Below are positions 33,517 to 43,878 of a DNA stretch of 64,000 bases, in pieces; position 1 is the first letter of the stretch, and every line of letters begins with the position of its first letter. The position numbers and the translations under genes are program-made. Where the stretch lies: contig MKZN01000001.1 of assembly GCA_001938995.1 (NCBI GenBank), forward strand, positions 372,001-436,000, read 5' to 3'. The notes beneath the pieces are model-generated. The model worked only from the letters and a program-made list of their open reading frames with translations, made no database searches and was not told the origin of the DNA. The stretch comes from Bacillus pumilus (lineage in GTDB: Bacteria > Bacillota > Bacilli > Bacillales > Bacillaceae).

Positions 33517-35210
33517 TATGGTTTAATCCTCCTAAGTATTCCTGCTTCTAATAAATTTTCAACTGAATCTGGCAATACATATTGCATGCCGCCCCCAACT
33601 TCATCAAACCATGGTGCTATCTCACCTCCTTCTACATCAAGAGGAGCAACAACCTCAAATACACTATAAGGTCTTTGATCTGTACCTGGTGCTACAGCCC
33701 TCTTTTCATAAGGAATACCTTGTGGGGAAACAAATACACCTGTATCAAAACCGTATCTATCTATCTTAAATCCAGGTTTCAAAGTGTCTTTAACCGGAGT
33801 ATTTAAAAATCCATCGTTTTTGGGCCAATTTATTGCCCCTGTTTCTTGATTATAGTATTTTGGATTATCAAATACATTCTTATATTTTATATATAACTCA
33901 TCATTTGGGGCATAATCCCAACCAGATAGTTTAGCCCTATCTATTTTAGAAATTACTGTTGTCGATTCTTTCGCATTCTTAATCGCCATCTTACCATGAA
34001 ACCCTTTCACCCCAAACGGCAAAAGTGCCCCAAGCGCCGCATCCATACTCGCTTGCTGCTGTTCCTTAGAGATCTTATTCCCAAACATATCTCTACCTAT
34101 AATCGCTTCGCTGAATCCGTTCGCGGCAGTGATGCCATATAATCCTTTTTCGGCTGTCTTTAGAGCGTCAAAAGACTTTTGTGATGATTTGTAAATATCC
34201 ACTGCACTGACTGCGGCTGATGAGGCTTTAGACGTTTTATAGATCGCTTTTCCGCCTTTGAAAATGCGCCCCGCCCAGCCGACAACTGGGATGTAGCCTG
34301 CTGCTGCCATGCCGCCTGCGGCGACTCGTTGACCTGAGGTGAGCTGTTCACCCGTGATTGGATCAATGCCTGTTGCGGCTCGTTCCACGTCGTTTACGCC
34401 TGTCAGTTCATTCACGAGCATTCCGCCATAATCAAGTGCTTTTTCATACCAAGGACGGTTCGCTAGGGCTTCTTGTTCCTTCGCAATTTTGCGGGCTTCT
34501 TCTTGTTCTTTTTTGATTTTGATATATTCAGCTGTTTGCTTTTCAATATCGTCTTTTATCTTGTAGATTTCACTATTTTGATACGCTTTCTTGTCAAAAT
34601 TCATGGGCGAAATGCTTTTTCCGTCATTTGTCGCATTGATCATTTCCGCGTACAATGCCATTGTAGCTTGCTGATCCGTCTCTGACAAAGCATATTCATC
34701 TTTTAAATCTTGATCAAGTACTCTTACATCTTTTAAAGTGTTTTTCCGTTCGTTTTCCGCATTTGTGATTTTCTCATCAAACGTTTCGCTATCAAATACC
34801 TCAAGAGAAATGAGGTCATCGATGTCTTGGAAAATGGTTTTAAGTGCTTTTTTTTGGTCACTCACAATGCTTTTCGCGTTTTTGATTCCCATTTGTACAT
34901 TGTTGTCTAAAAAGTGCTCCTCCACAAAGGTATCACCACCAAGATTCACATCATCAAGTGTACCAGAAACACCATCATGAAAGACCTTTTGTTTATCTAT
35001 AAAACCAATAAACGTGTCCACATTTCCAGCGAGTTCTTCATAAAAGCTTTTAATATTATCGGCACCTTTTCCTTTGAAATCATCACCAAGTTTGGCCACG
35101 CCTTTTAAGGATTTTTTCAAATCTATCATTTGTTCGCGGAGTTCCTGATAGTGTTTAGCCCTTGTATCCATGGCACTTGTTAGTTCTTTTGCATCAAGTA
35201 TCTTGCCCAG
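33516..35210 (-). CDS. LXG polymorphic toxin with C-terminal TNT (NAD+ glycohydrolase) domain
   Basis: About 564 residues. Residues ~1-215 are the LXG domain (coiled coil; T7SS targeting), ~250-300 the pre-toxin region (ALDYGGMLVNELTGVNDVERA, ASGQR/AAGYIPVVGWAGRIFK), and ~430-564 a TNT domain: KPGFKIDRYGFDTGVFVSPQG, YEKRAVAPGT, then APWFDEVGGGMQYVLPD, the full set of conserved motifs. TNT toxins hydrolyse NAD+ in the target cell. The first ATG (MDTRAKHY) misses the LXG start: an in-frame CTG at 35210 restores LGKILDAKELTSAMDTR, with GGAGGGA 10 bases upstream, so I place the start there. An immunity gene follows. The T7SS machinery is not in the window. Confidence 0.87.
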   Translation of the reverse strand: MGKILDAKELTSAMDTRAKHYQELREQMIDLKKSLKGVAKLGDDFKGKGADNIKSFYEELAGNVDTFIGFIDKQKVFHDGVSGTLDDVNLGGDTFVEEHFLDNNVQMGIKNAKSIVSDQKKALKTIFQDIDDLISLEVFDSETFDEKITNAENERKNTLKDVRVLDQDLKDEYALSETDQQATMALYAEMINATNDGKSISPMNFDKKAYQNSEIYKIKDDIEKQTAEYIKIKKEQEEARKIAKEQEALANRPWYEKALDYGGMLVNELTGVNDVERAATGIDPITGEQLTSGQRVAAGGMAAAGYIPVVGWAGRIFKGGKAIYKTSKASSAAVSAVDIYKSSQKSFDALKTAEKGLYGITAANGFSEAIIGRDMFGNKISKEQQQASMDAALGALLPFGVKGFHGKMAIKNAKESTTVISKIDRAKLSGWDYAPNDELYIKYKNVFDNPKYYNQETGAINWPKNDGFLNTPVKDTLKPGFKIDRYGFDTGVFVSPQGIPYEKRAVAPGTDQRPYSVFEVVAPLDVEGGEIAPWFDEVGGGMQYVLPDSVENLLEAGILRRIKP

Positions 35211-35428
35211 AAAAAGTCACTCCCTCCAGTATTAATCATAAAGTCTATTTTACCGTGACCATCATAACGGAAGAATAGGTACTTAGAAGTAAAATTAGGA
35301 AGGTTTCTCTTTAAAACTCCAAACATACAGGTAAATACGGACTATTTACTTGGGTAATTCTCTCTAAAAACATGCATACGCTATAAAACTAGGGCTGTAC
35401 CTTTTGACTAGCTTGCTACACACTAATA

Positions 35429-35493
35429 TCATTTATAATCATTGATTAAATTCTTTATCCTCCAAGGCCATCCATAATATTTGAGGACCTGCA
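35429..35493 (-). pseudogene. Remnant of a second terD-like gene 3' end
   Basis: The stretch matches the last ~60 bases of the TerD gene at 41073 (shared TCATTTATAATCATTGAT and CTTTATCC), with INDYK and stop in the same place. The body of the gene is missing. Confidence 0.6.
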
Positions 35494-35510
35494 TTTTAAC
35501 TAGAATAATA

Positions 35511-35753
35511 AAAACCCGAACAAGCGCTGTTTCCACGCTCATTCAGGTTTATTTTTTCACTATTACAACTCTTCACCGTTGGTTGCAATCACTTTTTAGT
35601 ACCGGTTAAATGAATCTTTTTTGAGTTGTTTCATTGAACCATTTCCTTCGTTGTCTCGTTCAACGTAGACATTCCGTAGCGTTTTTTCATTTCGCCTGTT
35701 GTGAACGAAACGATATCAATGATGCCCCAATGTGTATAGCCGATAAGATCAAC
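35511..35753 (-). pseudogene. Remnant of a GH1 6-phospho-beta-glucosidase 3' end with its terminator
   Basis: It matches the 3' end of the intact GH1 gene and terminator at 42378-42615 (for example GTTGTGAACGAAACGATATC). The reading ends I-A-T-N-G-E-E-L-stop at 35563, and a TAA replaces the CAA of WYQKV, so it is dead. The terminator copy is at 35511-35550. It lies next to the terD remnant in the same order as the intact genes 6 kb away. Confidence 0.85.
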
Positions 35754-35852
35754 CGTCCTTTATCCTCATTCTCCTCTTCTGGAAATAATGTCGCTCACCT
35801 TCTCATGAGACTTTTACCGTTAACTGCAGAATAACATCATGACGTCGAGAAA

Positions 35853-37226
35853 CTACTTCTTTGGAAAAGCGGTAGTAAAAGTTGTACCTTCTTTTGCATG
35901 ACTCTCTACTTCAATGGAAGCATTGTGATAAGACAAGACTTCTTGAACGATGGATAACCCTAAGCCCATTCCCTCTTTGTTTCGGGCCTGATCCACCCGA
36001 TAAAATCGTTCAAAGATCTTTTCCAATGTTTGTTCTTCTATTCCAATTCCAGTATCCATGATCTTCACGATCGCTTCCGAATTGTTTTCATAACATTGAA
36101 TACTGATTTCGCCATATTCTTTATTGTATTTAATGGCATTACCAATGAGATTTTCCCATACATTGATCAACAACGTACGATCAGCGTATACCGTTACAGG
36201 CTGCAAATCGATCTTGATTTCAAGCCCTTTCTCTTCTACACGCCATAGCATAGAATGAACAACTTGGTGAAGCTGCTCATCTATCCTGACTGATTGTTTA
36301 TTCGTTGGATATGTCCCTTGATCAATTGAGGTCAGTATGAGTAATTGTTTGGTTAAGTTTGATAATCGCTTCGCCTCTGTTTGAATAATATGGTTATATT
36401 TTTTCCCCTCTATTGATGAAAGTTCCTCATTTAGCAACTCAGAATACCCCCGAATATTTAATAGAGGTGATTGGAAGTCGTGTGAGACATTATTCACAAA
36501 TTTTTTCCTTGCTTTGTCTGTATTCTGTAGCCTCTTCTGCATCATACGGAAACTATCAGCCAGCTGTCCGATTTCATCTTTCCGGTTAATCATTAATGGG
36601 TACTCAAAGTTATGGTTGGCCATTTCCTGCGTTGCACTCGTCAATTCTGAAAGTGATTGAGTTAACTTTCGTGACATCAATAAGATCCCAATAATGCTAC
36701 TAACAAAGACGGCAAATATAAATCCAAATATAATCAAATGAAACTCTGTGAAGAAATTCGTATTATTCGGACGGAGGAATAACCCCCATTCTTCCCCTTC
36801 AAGTTCTACTTTCGTTCCGACCGTATTTTCTATATCATTTGCAAAATGACTCATCATGGAGTATGAATTTTTAAAGGACTTGATCCCATTGTAAGCTTTT
36901 TCTCCTTCAAATAAGGCGTACATTTGATCATTCAATTTATTCGCTTTAAAAGGGGCTCCAAACATGATCATTTCCCCGTCTTTTTGAACTAGAGCGATTT
37001 GATAACCTAAGTCGCTCATGGTTTGTAGAAAATCTGAAGAGGCTTGTAAAGTGATTTCTTGCTCTTCTGTTTGTTTGGATAGTTGTTCAGCTATGGCTAA
37101 ATATCGATCGTTCATTTGTTCCTTTACGAAGGCATGATATAAAAGGTTAGAACAAATAAACCCAATGAAGATACTTACACAAATAATCACAAACGTATAC
37201 AAAATAAAGCGTTGTAGTAATTTCAT
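35853..37226 (-). CDS. Two-component sensor histidine kinase
   Basis: 457 residues. Two membrane helices (about residues 8-28 and 155-177) flank an extracytoplasmic sensor domain of ~125 residues. A HAMP domain (residues ~178-230), a HisKA phospho-acceptor (NVSHDFQSPLLNIRGYSELL) and a HATPase with NVWENLIGNAIKYN, DTGIGI and EGMGLGLSIV follow. It overlaps the response regulator gene by four bases. The stimulus is unknown; the MMPL exporter in front suggests envelope or lipid/antibiotic stress. Confidence 0.9.
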   Translation of the reverse strand: MKLLQRFILYTFVIICVSIFIGFICSNLLYHAFVKEQMNDRYLAIAEQLSKQTEEQEITLQASSDFLQTMSDLGYQIALVQKDGEMIMFGAPFKANKLNDQMYALFEGEKAYNGIKSFKNSYSMMSHFANDIENTVGTKVELEGEEWGLFLRPNNTNFFTEFHLIIFGFIFAVFVSSIIGILLMSRKLTQSLSELTSATQEMANHNFEYPLMINRKDEIGQLADSFRMMQKRLQNTDKARKKFVNNVSHDFQSPLLNIRGYSELLNEELSSIEGKKYNHIIQTEAKRLSNLTKQLLILTSIDQGTYPTNKQSVRIDEQLHQVVHSMLWRVEEKGLEIKIDLQPVTVYADRTLLINVWENLIGNAIKYNKEYGEISIQCYENNSEAIVKIMDTGIGIEEQTLEKIFERFYRVDQARNKEGMGLGLSIVQEVLSYHNASIEVESHAKEGTTFTTAFPKK

Positions 37227-37894
37227 TTTTTTACCTCAAGTTGGTAGCCAAACCCCCGGATTGTGACAATCTCGATATTCGCTTCCGCTCTTTTTAATCG
37301 TTCACGTATGCGATTAATATGGGTATTTAAAGTGAATTCTGGTTGTTCTAACGTATCACCCCAAATGTCATCGATGAGATCCCAGCGACTCACATTTCGA
37401 TTTGCTCGCTGCAAAAGATAATGTAGAATTTCTAATTCCCGCATTGGCCATATGTATTGCTGATTTGCGATCGTTAACTCCCAACTCTTTGTATCAATCT
37501 GAATATTCCCCGCGGTCGTGAGGGCTTGTATAGATTTACGATAGCGTCGTAGAATGGCATTCACACGGAAAAGAAGTTCACTTGTTTCAAACGGTTTGAC
37601 GATATAATCATCTATGCCTTGCTCAAACCCTTTTTGCTTATCTTCAATTTGCCCTTTTGCTGTCAACATAATGACAGGTACTTCATATTGTTTGGTGACA
37701 ATGTTCGCCAATTGAAAGCCATCCATCCCAGGCATCATCACATCAATAATCATTAGATCAAATGGATGATGTTGCAAAAAAGCAAGCGCTGCCTCAGCAT
37801 TGCTTGCTTTTTGTACATGATATCCTGCCTGCTCTAAATGAATGGAAACTAATTGCAAAATGGCTTCATCATCATCCACGACCAATAAATGCAA
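37223..37894 (-). CDS. OmpR-family response regulator
   Basis: 223 residues. The receiver domain has acidic residues DDD (7-9), phosphorylation site Asp 51 (MIIDVMMPGMDG), and the conserved Lys in IVKPF; a winged-helix DNA-binding domain follows (TLNTHINRIRERL and VTIRGFGYQL). It lies directly after the MMPL gene and overlaps the kinase gene, so all three form one operon. It probably controls that operon, as in many exporter-linked systems. Confidence 0.92.
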   Translation of the reverse strand: MHLLVVDDDEAILQLVSIHLEQAGYHVQKASNAEAALAFLQHHPFDLMIIDVMMPGMDGFQLANIVTKQYEVPVIMLTAKGQIEDKQKGFEQGIDDYIVKPFETSELLFRVNAILRRYRKSIQALTTAGNIQIDTKSWELTIANQQYIWPMRELEILHYLLQRANRNVSRWDLIDDIWGDTLEQPEFTLNTHINRIRERLKRAEANIEIVTIRGFGYQLEVKK

Positions 37895-40009
37895 TTATTT
37901 TCCCTCCTTTGTGGCCTTAGTTTTGTCTTTTTCGAAGAATAATATGAGTGACGGTAACAACATTCCTCGAACTAAGAATGTATCGATGATAATTCCAATT
38001 GCCACGATAAATCCAAAAATAAACAAATCGGTAATCGGCATCGTCATTAATGCGGCAAACGTCGCTGCAAGAATAATCCCTGCTGACGAAATGACCCCAC
38101 CTGTGTTACGGATCGCCACTTCTAATGCATCTTTCACGTTGAGCGATTTACGCTCTTCTAAGAAACGGCTCACAAGGATGATATTATAGTCAATTCCTAA
38201 TGCCACTAAAAAGATAAATGCATAAACCGGTGCACGAGTTGAAATTGCATCATAGCCAAATAACACATCTACTAAGAAAATGCCTAATCCTAAAGCAGAA
38301 ACATAAGAGATTAAAATCGTTGCCATCATATAAATGGGCATTTTAATCGAACGTGTCAGAACGAGTAACAATACCAGTATGAGCAATGTTTCTAGCAACA
38401 CAATTTTCTTGATATCCGAATTATTGACTTGTTGTTCATCCACTAACTTAGCCGTTGTGCCAGCAAAAGATAACTCCACATTATTTCCATTGGACAAACG
38501 ATAGGTAGCGTTATCCGTACGGAAGTCTTCCAAAAATTCAATTGCCTCTATACTGTATGGATTTACCTTTAATGAAATTGTGATTTTGCCGTGTTCTCCA
38601 TCCTCTTTTAATCCTGAAGGTCTGGCAGAACCAATCTGTTCATTTTCTGAGAAGTCAGAGGTAATCTCCTGTAAGTGTTCTTGGGTTAACTCTTTACCAG
38701 TAACCAGCACCGTTGTTTGAGCTAGATCGCCTTTGTTAAACTTCTCCTCCACAATTTCAAATGCTACACGGGATGGCAAATCCTTTGGGAAGCTTTTGAC
38801 TGAGTTAAATTCATAATTTAAATTGAATACATTCGCTGCGGTCACGATTAAAAACAGGAATACGATTCCACCCACTACACCTGGTTTTCGGACAACAAAT
38901 TTTGCAATAGGTCCCCAAACACCATGTTTCACTTCATTGGTTTCACCATACTTGGGCACTTTCGGCCAAAATGCTTTACGTCCAAATAAGGCAAACAATG
39001 CTGGGATCAGTGTGACAGACGCCATCATAATGATAACCATGGCCGTACCAAATATTGGCGCAAAGTTTTGATAATCACGGAAATCCGCAAAGTACAATAT
39101 GATCATCGCTGCAAATACCGTACCACCGGCAAATAATACTGGTTTTGCCGTTGCACGCATGGCTACTTTCATCGCTTCAAATTGATTTTCATGATGATTT
39201 AACTCTTCTCGATAACGAGAGAATACAAATAATGAATAATCAATAACAGCTGCAAATAATAAAATACTCATTATGGAGGTGGTAGAGTTATTGATCTCAA
39301 GTCCACCCGCACCAAGTAAAGCCACTATTTGATTAACGACTTGATAAACCACTACCGTTGCGAATAATGGGATAATCGCTAGTAATGGGGAACGATAAAT
39401 TCCAATCAATAAAACCAAAATGATAGCGATTGTGGCAAATAATAGCTTCAAGTCTGCAGATTCAAATAGCTTAACAGTATCACCAGCTATTCCTGCGGGA
39501 CCCGTAATATAAAAATCTGTATCTAACCCTTTAGCCATGTTTGTACCGACGTTCGTTGTTTCATCATTAATCTCTGCATAATCAGCATTTCCTAAACCTG
39601 CTTTCAGGTTCATTGGAACAATCATGGTCGTTTTATCTTCTGATAAAAACGCTGATAACGCTTGAGGTGGTAATACTGAAACATCGACAATCTCCTCTAT
39701 CCCCTCAATCTTTGCCTCTTGAATGCCATCAATGATGGCGGTAACCTCTTCTAAAGCCAATTCACCATCTGGGTTATGGAATACATATAACCCCGGTGTC
39801 CCTTTGTCATTTGGAAAGTACTCATCTAACTGATCTTGTGTAATCATTGACTGGGCTTCATCAGGTAATGATTGAAAGTTGGACACTTTATAATCCCCTA
39901 ATTTCGGTCCAGCACTTATACCAATCATGAAAACAAGCCAAATGACAACAGTGATCCAAGCACCCTTTTTTGTAGCGACTTGATCAATTAACGATTTGAA
40001 TAAATTCAT
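37895..40009 (-). CDS. MMPL/RND-family membrane transporter
   Basis: About 704 residues with twelve membrane segments in two halves, each preceded by a large extracytoplasmic domain. FAAVIDYSLFVFSRYREEL and VALGIDYNIILVSRFLEER are the paired TM4/TM10 signatures of MMPL transporters, with the Asp-Tyr pair that relays protons. Homologues such as B. subtilis YdfJ export lipids or drugs. The start at MNLFKSL follows GGAGGGG; the upstream MMKRRGI reading lacks a site. First gene of a three-gene operon with the two-component system. Confidence 0.9.
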   Translation of the reverse strand: MNLFKSLIDQVATKKGAWITVVIWLVFMIGISAGPKLGDYKVSNFQSLPDEAQSMITQDQLDEYFPNDKGTPGLYVFHNPDGELALEEVTAIIDGIQEAKIEGIEEIVDVSVLPPQALSAFLSEDKTTMIVPMNLKAGLGNADYAEINDETTNVGTNMAKGLDTDFYITGPAGIAGDTVKLFESADLKLLFATIAIILVLLIGIYRSPLLAIIPLFATVVVYQVVNQIVALLGAGGLEINNSTTSIMSILLFAAVIDYSLFVFSRYREELNHHENQFEAMKVAMRATAKPVLFAGGTVFAAMIILYFADFRDYQNFAPIFGTAMVIIMMASVTLIPALFALFGRKAFWPKVPKYGETNEVKHGVWGPIAKFVVRKPGVVGGIVFLFLIVTAANVFNLNYEFNSVKSFPKDLPSRVAFEIVEEKFNKGDLAQTTVLVTGKELTQEHLQEITSDFSENEQIGSARPSGLKEDGEHGKITISLKVNPYSIEAIEFLEDFRTDNATYRLSNGNNVELSFAGTTAKLVDEQQVNNSDIKKIVLLETLLILVLLLVLTRSIKMPIYMMATILISYVSALGLGIFLVDVLFGYDAISTRAPVYAFIFLVALGIDYNIILVSRFLEERKSLNVKDALEVAIRNTGGVISSAGIILAATFAALMTMPITDLFIFGFIVAIGIIIDTFLVRGMLLPSLILFFEKDKTKATKEGK

Positions 40010-40080
40010 AATTCCCCTCCTTTTCATCACCTAGTCGAGTATATATTTCATATATAAACTTTATATAAATTCAATAACAA

Positions 40081-40110
40081 AAAAGCAGTAGGAACACACC
40101 CCTGCCTTTT
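40081..40110 (-). terminator. Terminator of the MBL-fold gene
   Basis: On the minus strand AAAGGCAG/CTGCTTTTTT with a 13-base loop and one bulge; moderate strength. Confidence 0.55.
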
Positions 40111-40160
40111 GCTAATCACTACGCCTTATTAAAAAATCACCCGTTACACACTGGTATCAG

Positions 40161-41006
40161 TTAAAAGCCATTAACAAATTGGCCAATTGTTTCGATCTCA
40201 TCTTCTCTCAGTTCCCTTTTCACGTACTTTTCATATTCCTTCAGGATTACCTGTTGATCTCCGCGGTAACGTTCTGTATAAGTCGCAATCATTCTAAGCT
40301 TGGTCGCTTCCTGATGAAATTCCTCTTTTGTGATCGGTTTTTGATGTGAAGGTATATACGTCTCTGCATCAAATGATTCTAATTCCTCTAATAGCCGTAA
40401 TGTTTCCTGAACCGTATAGTTTTCTTTTTTGGCATACATATTCGGATAAATGCAGTCCCCAAGAAAGAGTATTTTTTCTTCTTTGATATAAACAATAGCT
40501 GAATCTGCCGCATGGTCGCCTCCAACATATTGGACAATACACGTGACCCCGCCTAGATCAATCTCCACTCGATTTTCAAAGGTGACATCTGGTAGAGCGA
40601 TCGTGATATCTCGATGATCCTTATATTCCTCTTTGATTGCCTTCGCACAAAACTCAATTTCCGTGCCTTCCTTTACCCGCTCATCTATGGCCTCGTCTGA
40701 CCATGAATACGGGATGAGCTTCTCCATTTCTCTTTTTGTTTTTGAAGAAGCGATCGAAAGCGTATGAGGTAACGCTGGTAGACCAAAAATATGATCCCAA
40801 TGCCAGTGAGTGAGGACAACCACATCAGGAGATGAATCCTCTTTCAACGTTCCTTTCATAAAGTAATTAGCATGGTCTACCGAATTCCCTGCATCAATCA
40901 TCAATGTCTTGTTATTCCCCACGACCATCCCTAAAATGGGGCGGTCGGTCACCGAAATCGGTGTGATATACCAAAAATTCTTACCTATTTTATTTATTGT
41001 GTGCAT
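40161..41006 (-). CDS. MBL-fold metallo-hydrolase
   Basis: 281 residues. The zinc motif HWHWDH (residues ~67-72), a downstream VGGDHAADS and FLGDCIY supply the usual histidine and aspartate ligands of a binuclear zinc centre, and a final SHQKP histidine completes the set. The style is like that of small-molecule MBL hydrolases (lactonase or glyoxalase II-like) rather than beta-lactamases. Substrate unknown. It precedes the MMPL operon but with its own terminator. Confidence 0.87.
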   Translation of the reverse strand: MHTINKIGKNFWYITPISVTDRPILGMVVGNNKTLMIDAGNSVDHANYFMKGTLKEDSSPDVVVLTHWHWDHIFGLPALPHTLSIASSKTKREMEKLIPYSWSDEAIDERVKEGTEIEFCAKAIKEEYKDHRDITIALPDVTFENRVEIDLGGVTCIVQYVGGDHAADSAIVYIKEEKILFLGDCIYPNMYAKKENYTVQETLRLLEELESFDAETYIPSHQKPITKEEFHQEATKLRMIATYTERYRGDQQVILKEYEKYVKRELREDEIETIGQFVNGF

Positions 41007-41072
41007 AGCGAAATCTCCTTTCGATCATTATATTTTGTGTCGAGTTACGTTTTTTTAATCAGAAGGGAGCCC

Positions 41073-42284
41073 TCATTTATAATCATTGATCGGTCCTTTA
41101 TCCATCAACACCTCGATATTATCTGGAGACTTCATCTTTAATTTAGGCCTGCGCTCAGAATTTGGCTTACTATAAAGTTCTAGCGGACGGATAATTACAC
41201 CATCATTTGTATGTTGAAGCATACCTGGCACACAGGAATAGATTTCGTCATTGTCATTCGCATGTTTGGCTTGAATGGTCACTGAAGTCCCTCGATGATT
41301 ATCAATACTCATAGACACCCTGTATCTATAGAATGACCCTGTTCCATTGGATTGAGCAGAGTACACGACTGGAACTACAGCCACGATGTCGGGATTTAAT
41401 CTTAATTTAATGACTTCCGTCTTCATTGACTGTTGATCTCTTCCCACATCTCCCATATGTTCTACCGCTCCATTTCCATAACTTTTGAGCGGAGGCGTTC
41501 CCTCTGCACCGAACATGGCCACATCAATTTGCTGACCTGATTTTGTATACACCAATGCATAAATATCATAATCTGTTCCAGACTCCCAAGAAACTGTGGC
41601 TGTCATTTCTGGTGTTTTTTCAATAATGATTGGCTTTTGACCTTTGTCGAGACTGATCTTGCCTTGGACCTTTTCTAAGCTTATCGGTGCAATGTCCTTT
41701 GTCTCTTTCTCTATAGCAGCCGTCATCATCTGTTCAGGCGCTGCTGTTCCAATCTGCTCTTCAGCTTCAACCTCAACACCATACAGGCGGCATAGTCCTT
41801 CCAGCCCAGAATCGAAACCGCGCCAGATTGACCTTGCCTTGGTTTCACCATGTCTTATGTACAATTCCACGACTACAATGCCTTTTTCATTGGTAAATTG
41901 GGCTGGCGTTAAATGGAGAAGGTCGTTCCCTGTGTGAATTGTCGCTTTTATATTCTTGACTTGAGAAAATCCACTACCTTGATCCTCCGTGAGTGTAATC
42001 GCCATCTTGGTTATACCGTCAGGCACTTTGCTCATATCAAAGTTCAATCGATGCACCTTCATTTGTCCTGTCACCTCTGCTGGCAAAAGTGATGCTACGC
42101 CTGAGACACTCTCTGGCTGATTATAAAAAATAATTCCATGATCTCCTTGGACTTGATCTGAATCTGTTAAAAGAAAAGCTGTTAAAGAAATATCTATTTG
42201 AGAAGACACTTCATAACTAATGGATACCTGACCCTTTGGAGAATTTAATACTGTATTCGCTCCCATTTGCAGAGATTGACTCAT
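41073..42284 (-). CDS. TerD/TerA-family tellurium resistance-type protein with two TerD domains
   Basis: 403 residues. The first TerD-like domain covers ~1-165 (SQSLQMGANTVLNSPKGQVSISYEV, then FVVELYIRHGETKARSIWRGFDSGLEGL), a Pro/Glu-rich linker of ~40 residues follows, and a second TerD-like domain runs ~215-370 (ATVSWESGTDYDIYALVYTKSG). TerD domains bind calcium and act in poorly understood envelope stress or chemical defence systems. The gene stands alone here; no terC or terB partner is near. A decayed copy of its 3' end lies at 35429. Confidence 0.82.
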   Translation of the reverse strand: MSQSLQMGANTVLNSPKGQVSISYEVSSQIDISLTAFLLTDSDQVQGDHGIIFYNQPESVSGVASLLPAEVTGQMKVHRLNFDMSKVPDGITKMAITLTEDQGSGFSQVKNIKATIHTGNDLLHLTPAQFTNEKGIVVVELYIRHGETKARSIWRGFDSGLEGLCRLYGVEVEAEEQIGTAAPEQMMTAAIEKETKDIAPISLEKVQGKISLDKGQKPIIIEKTPEMTATVSWESGTDYDIYALVYTKSGQQIDVAMFGAEGTPPLKSYGNGAVEHMGDVGRDQQSMKTEVIKLRLNPDIVAVVPVVYSAQSNGTGSFYRYRVSMSIDNHRGTSVTIQAKHANDNDEIYSCVPGMLQHTNDGVIIRPLELYSKPNSERRPKLKMKSPDNIEVLMDKGPINDYK

Positions 42285-42377
42285 TTCAACAACTCCCTAA
42301 CGATCTACTATCTTTCATCACTTTTATCGACCAATTATACCAAATGTTGTGATACAACCTGCTAAATGTCATCAATA

Positions 42378-42418
42378 AAAAAACCCGAACAAGCGCTATT
42401 GCCACGCTCATTCGGGTT
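42378..42418 (-). terminator. Terminator of the beta-glucoside PTS operon
   Basis: AACCCGAA/TTCGGGTT outer stem with AGCG/CGCT inner pairing and T7 on the minus strand, 12 bases after the GH1 stop. Confidence 0.87.
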
Positions 42419-42429
42419 GGTCTTCTTGA

Positions 42430-43869
<1,440 letters not shown>

Positions 43870-43878
43870 CTATTCCTC

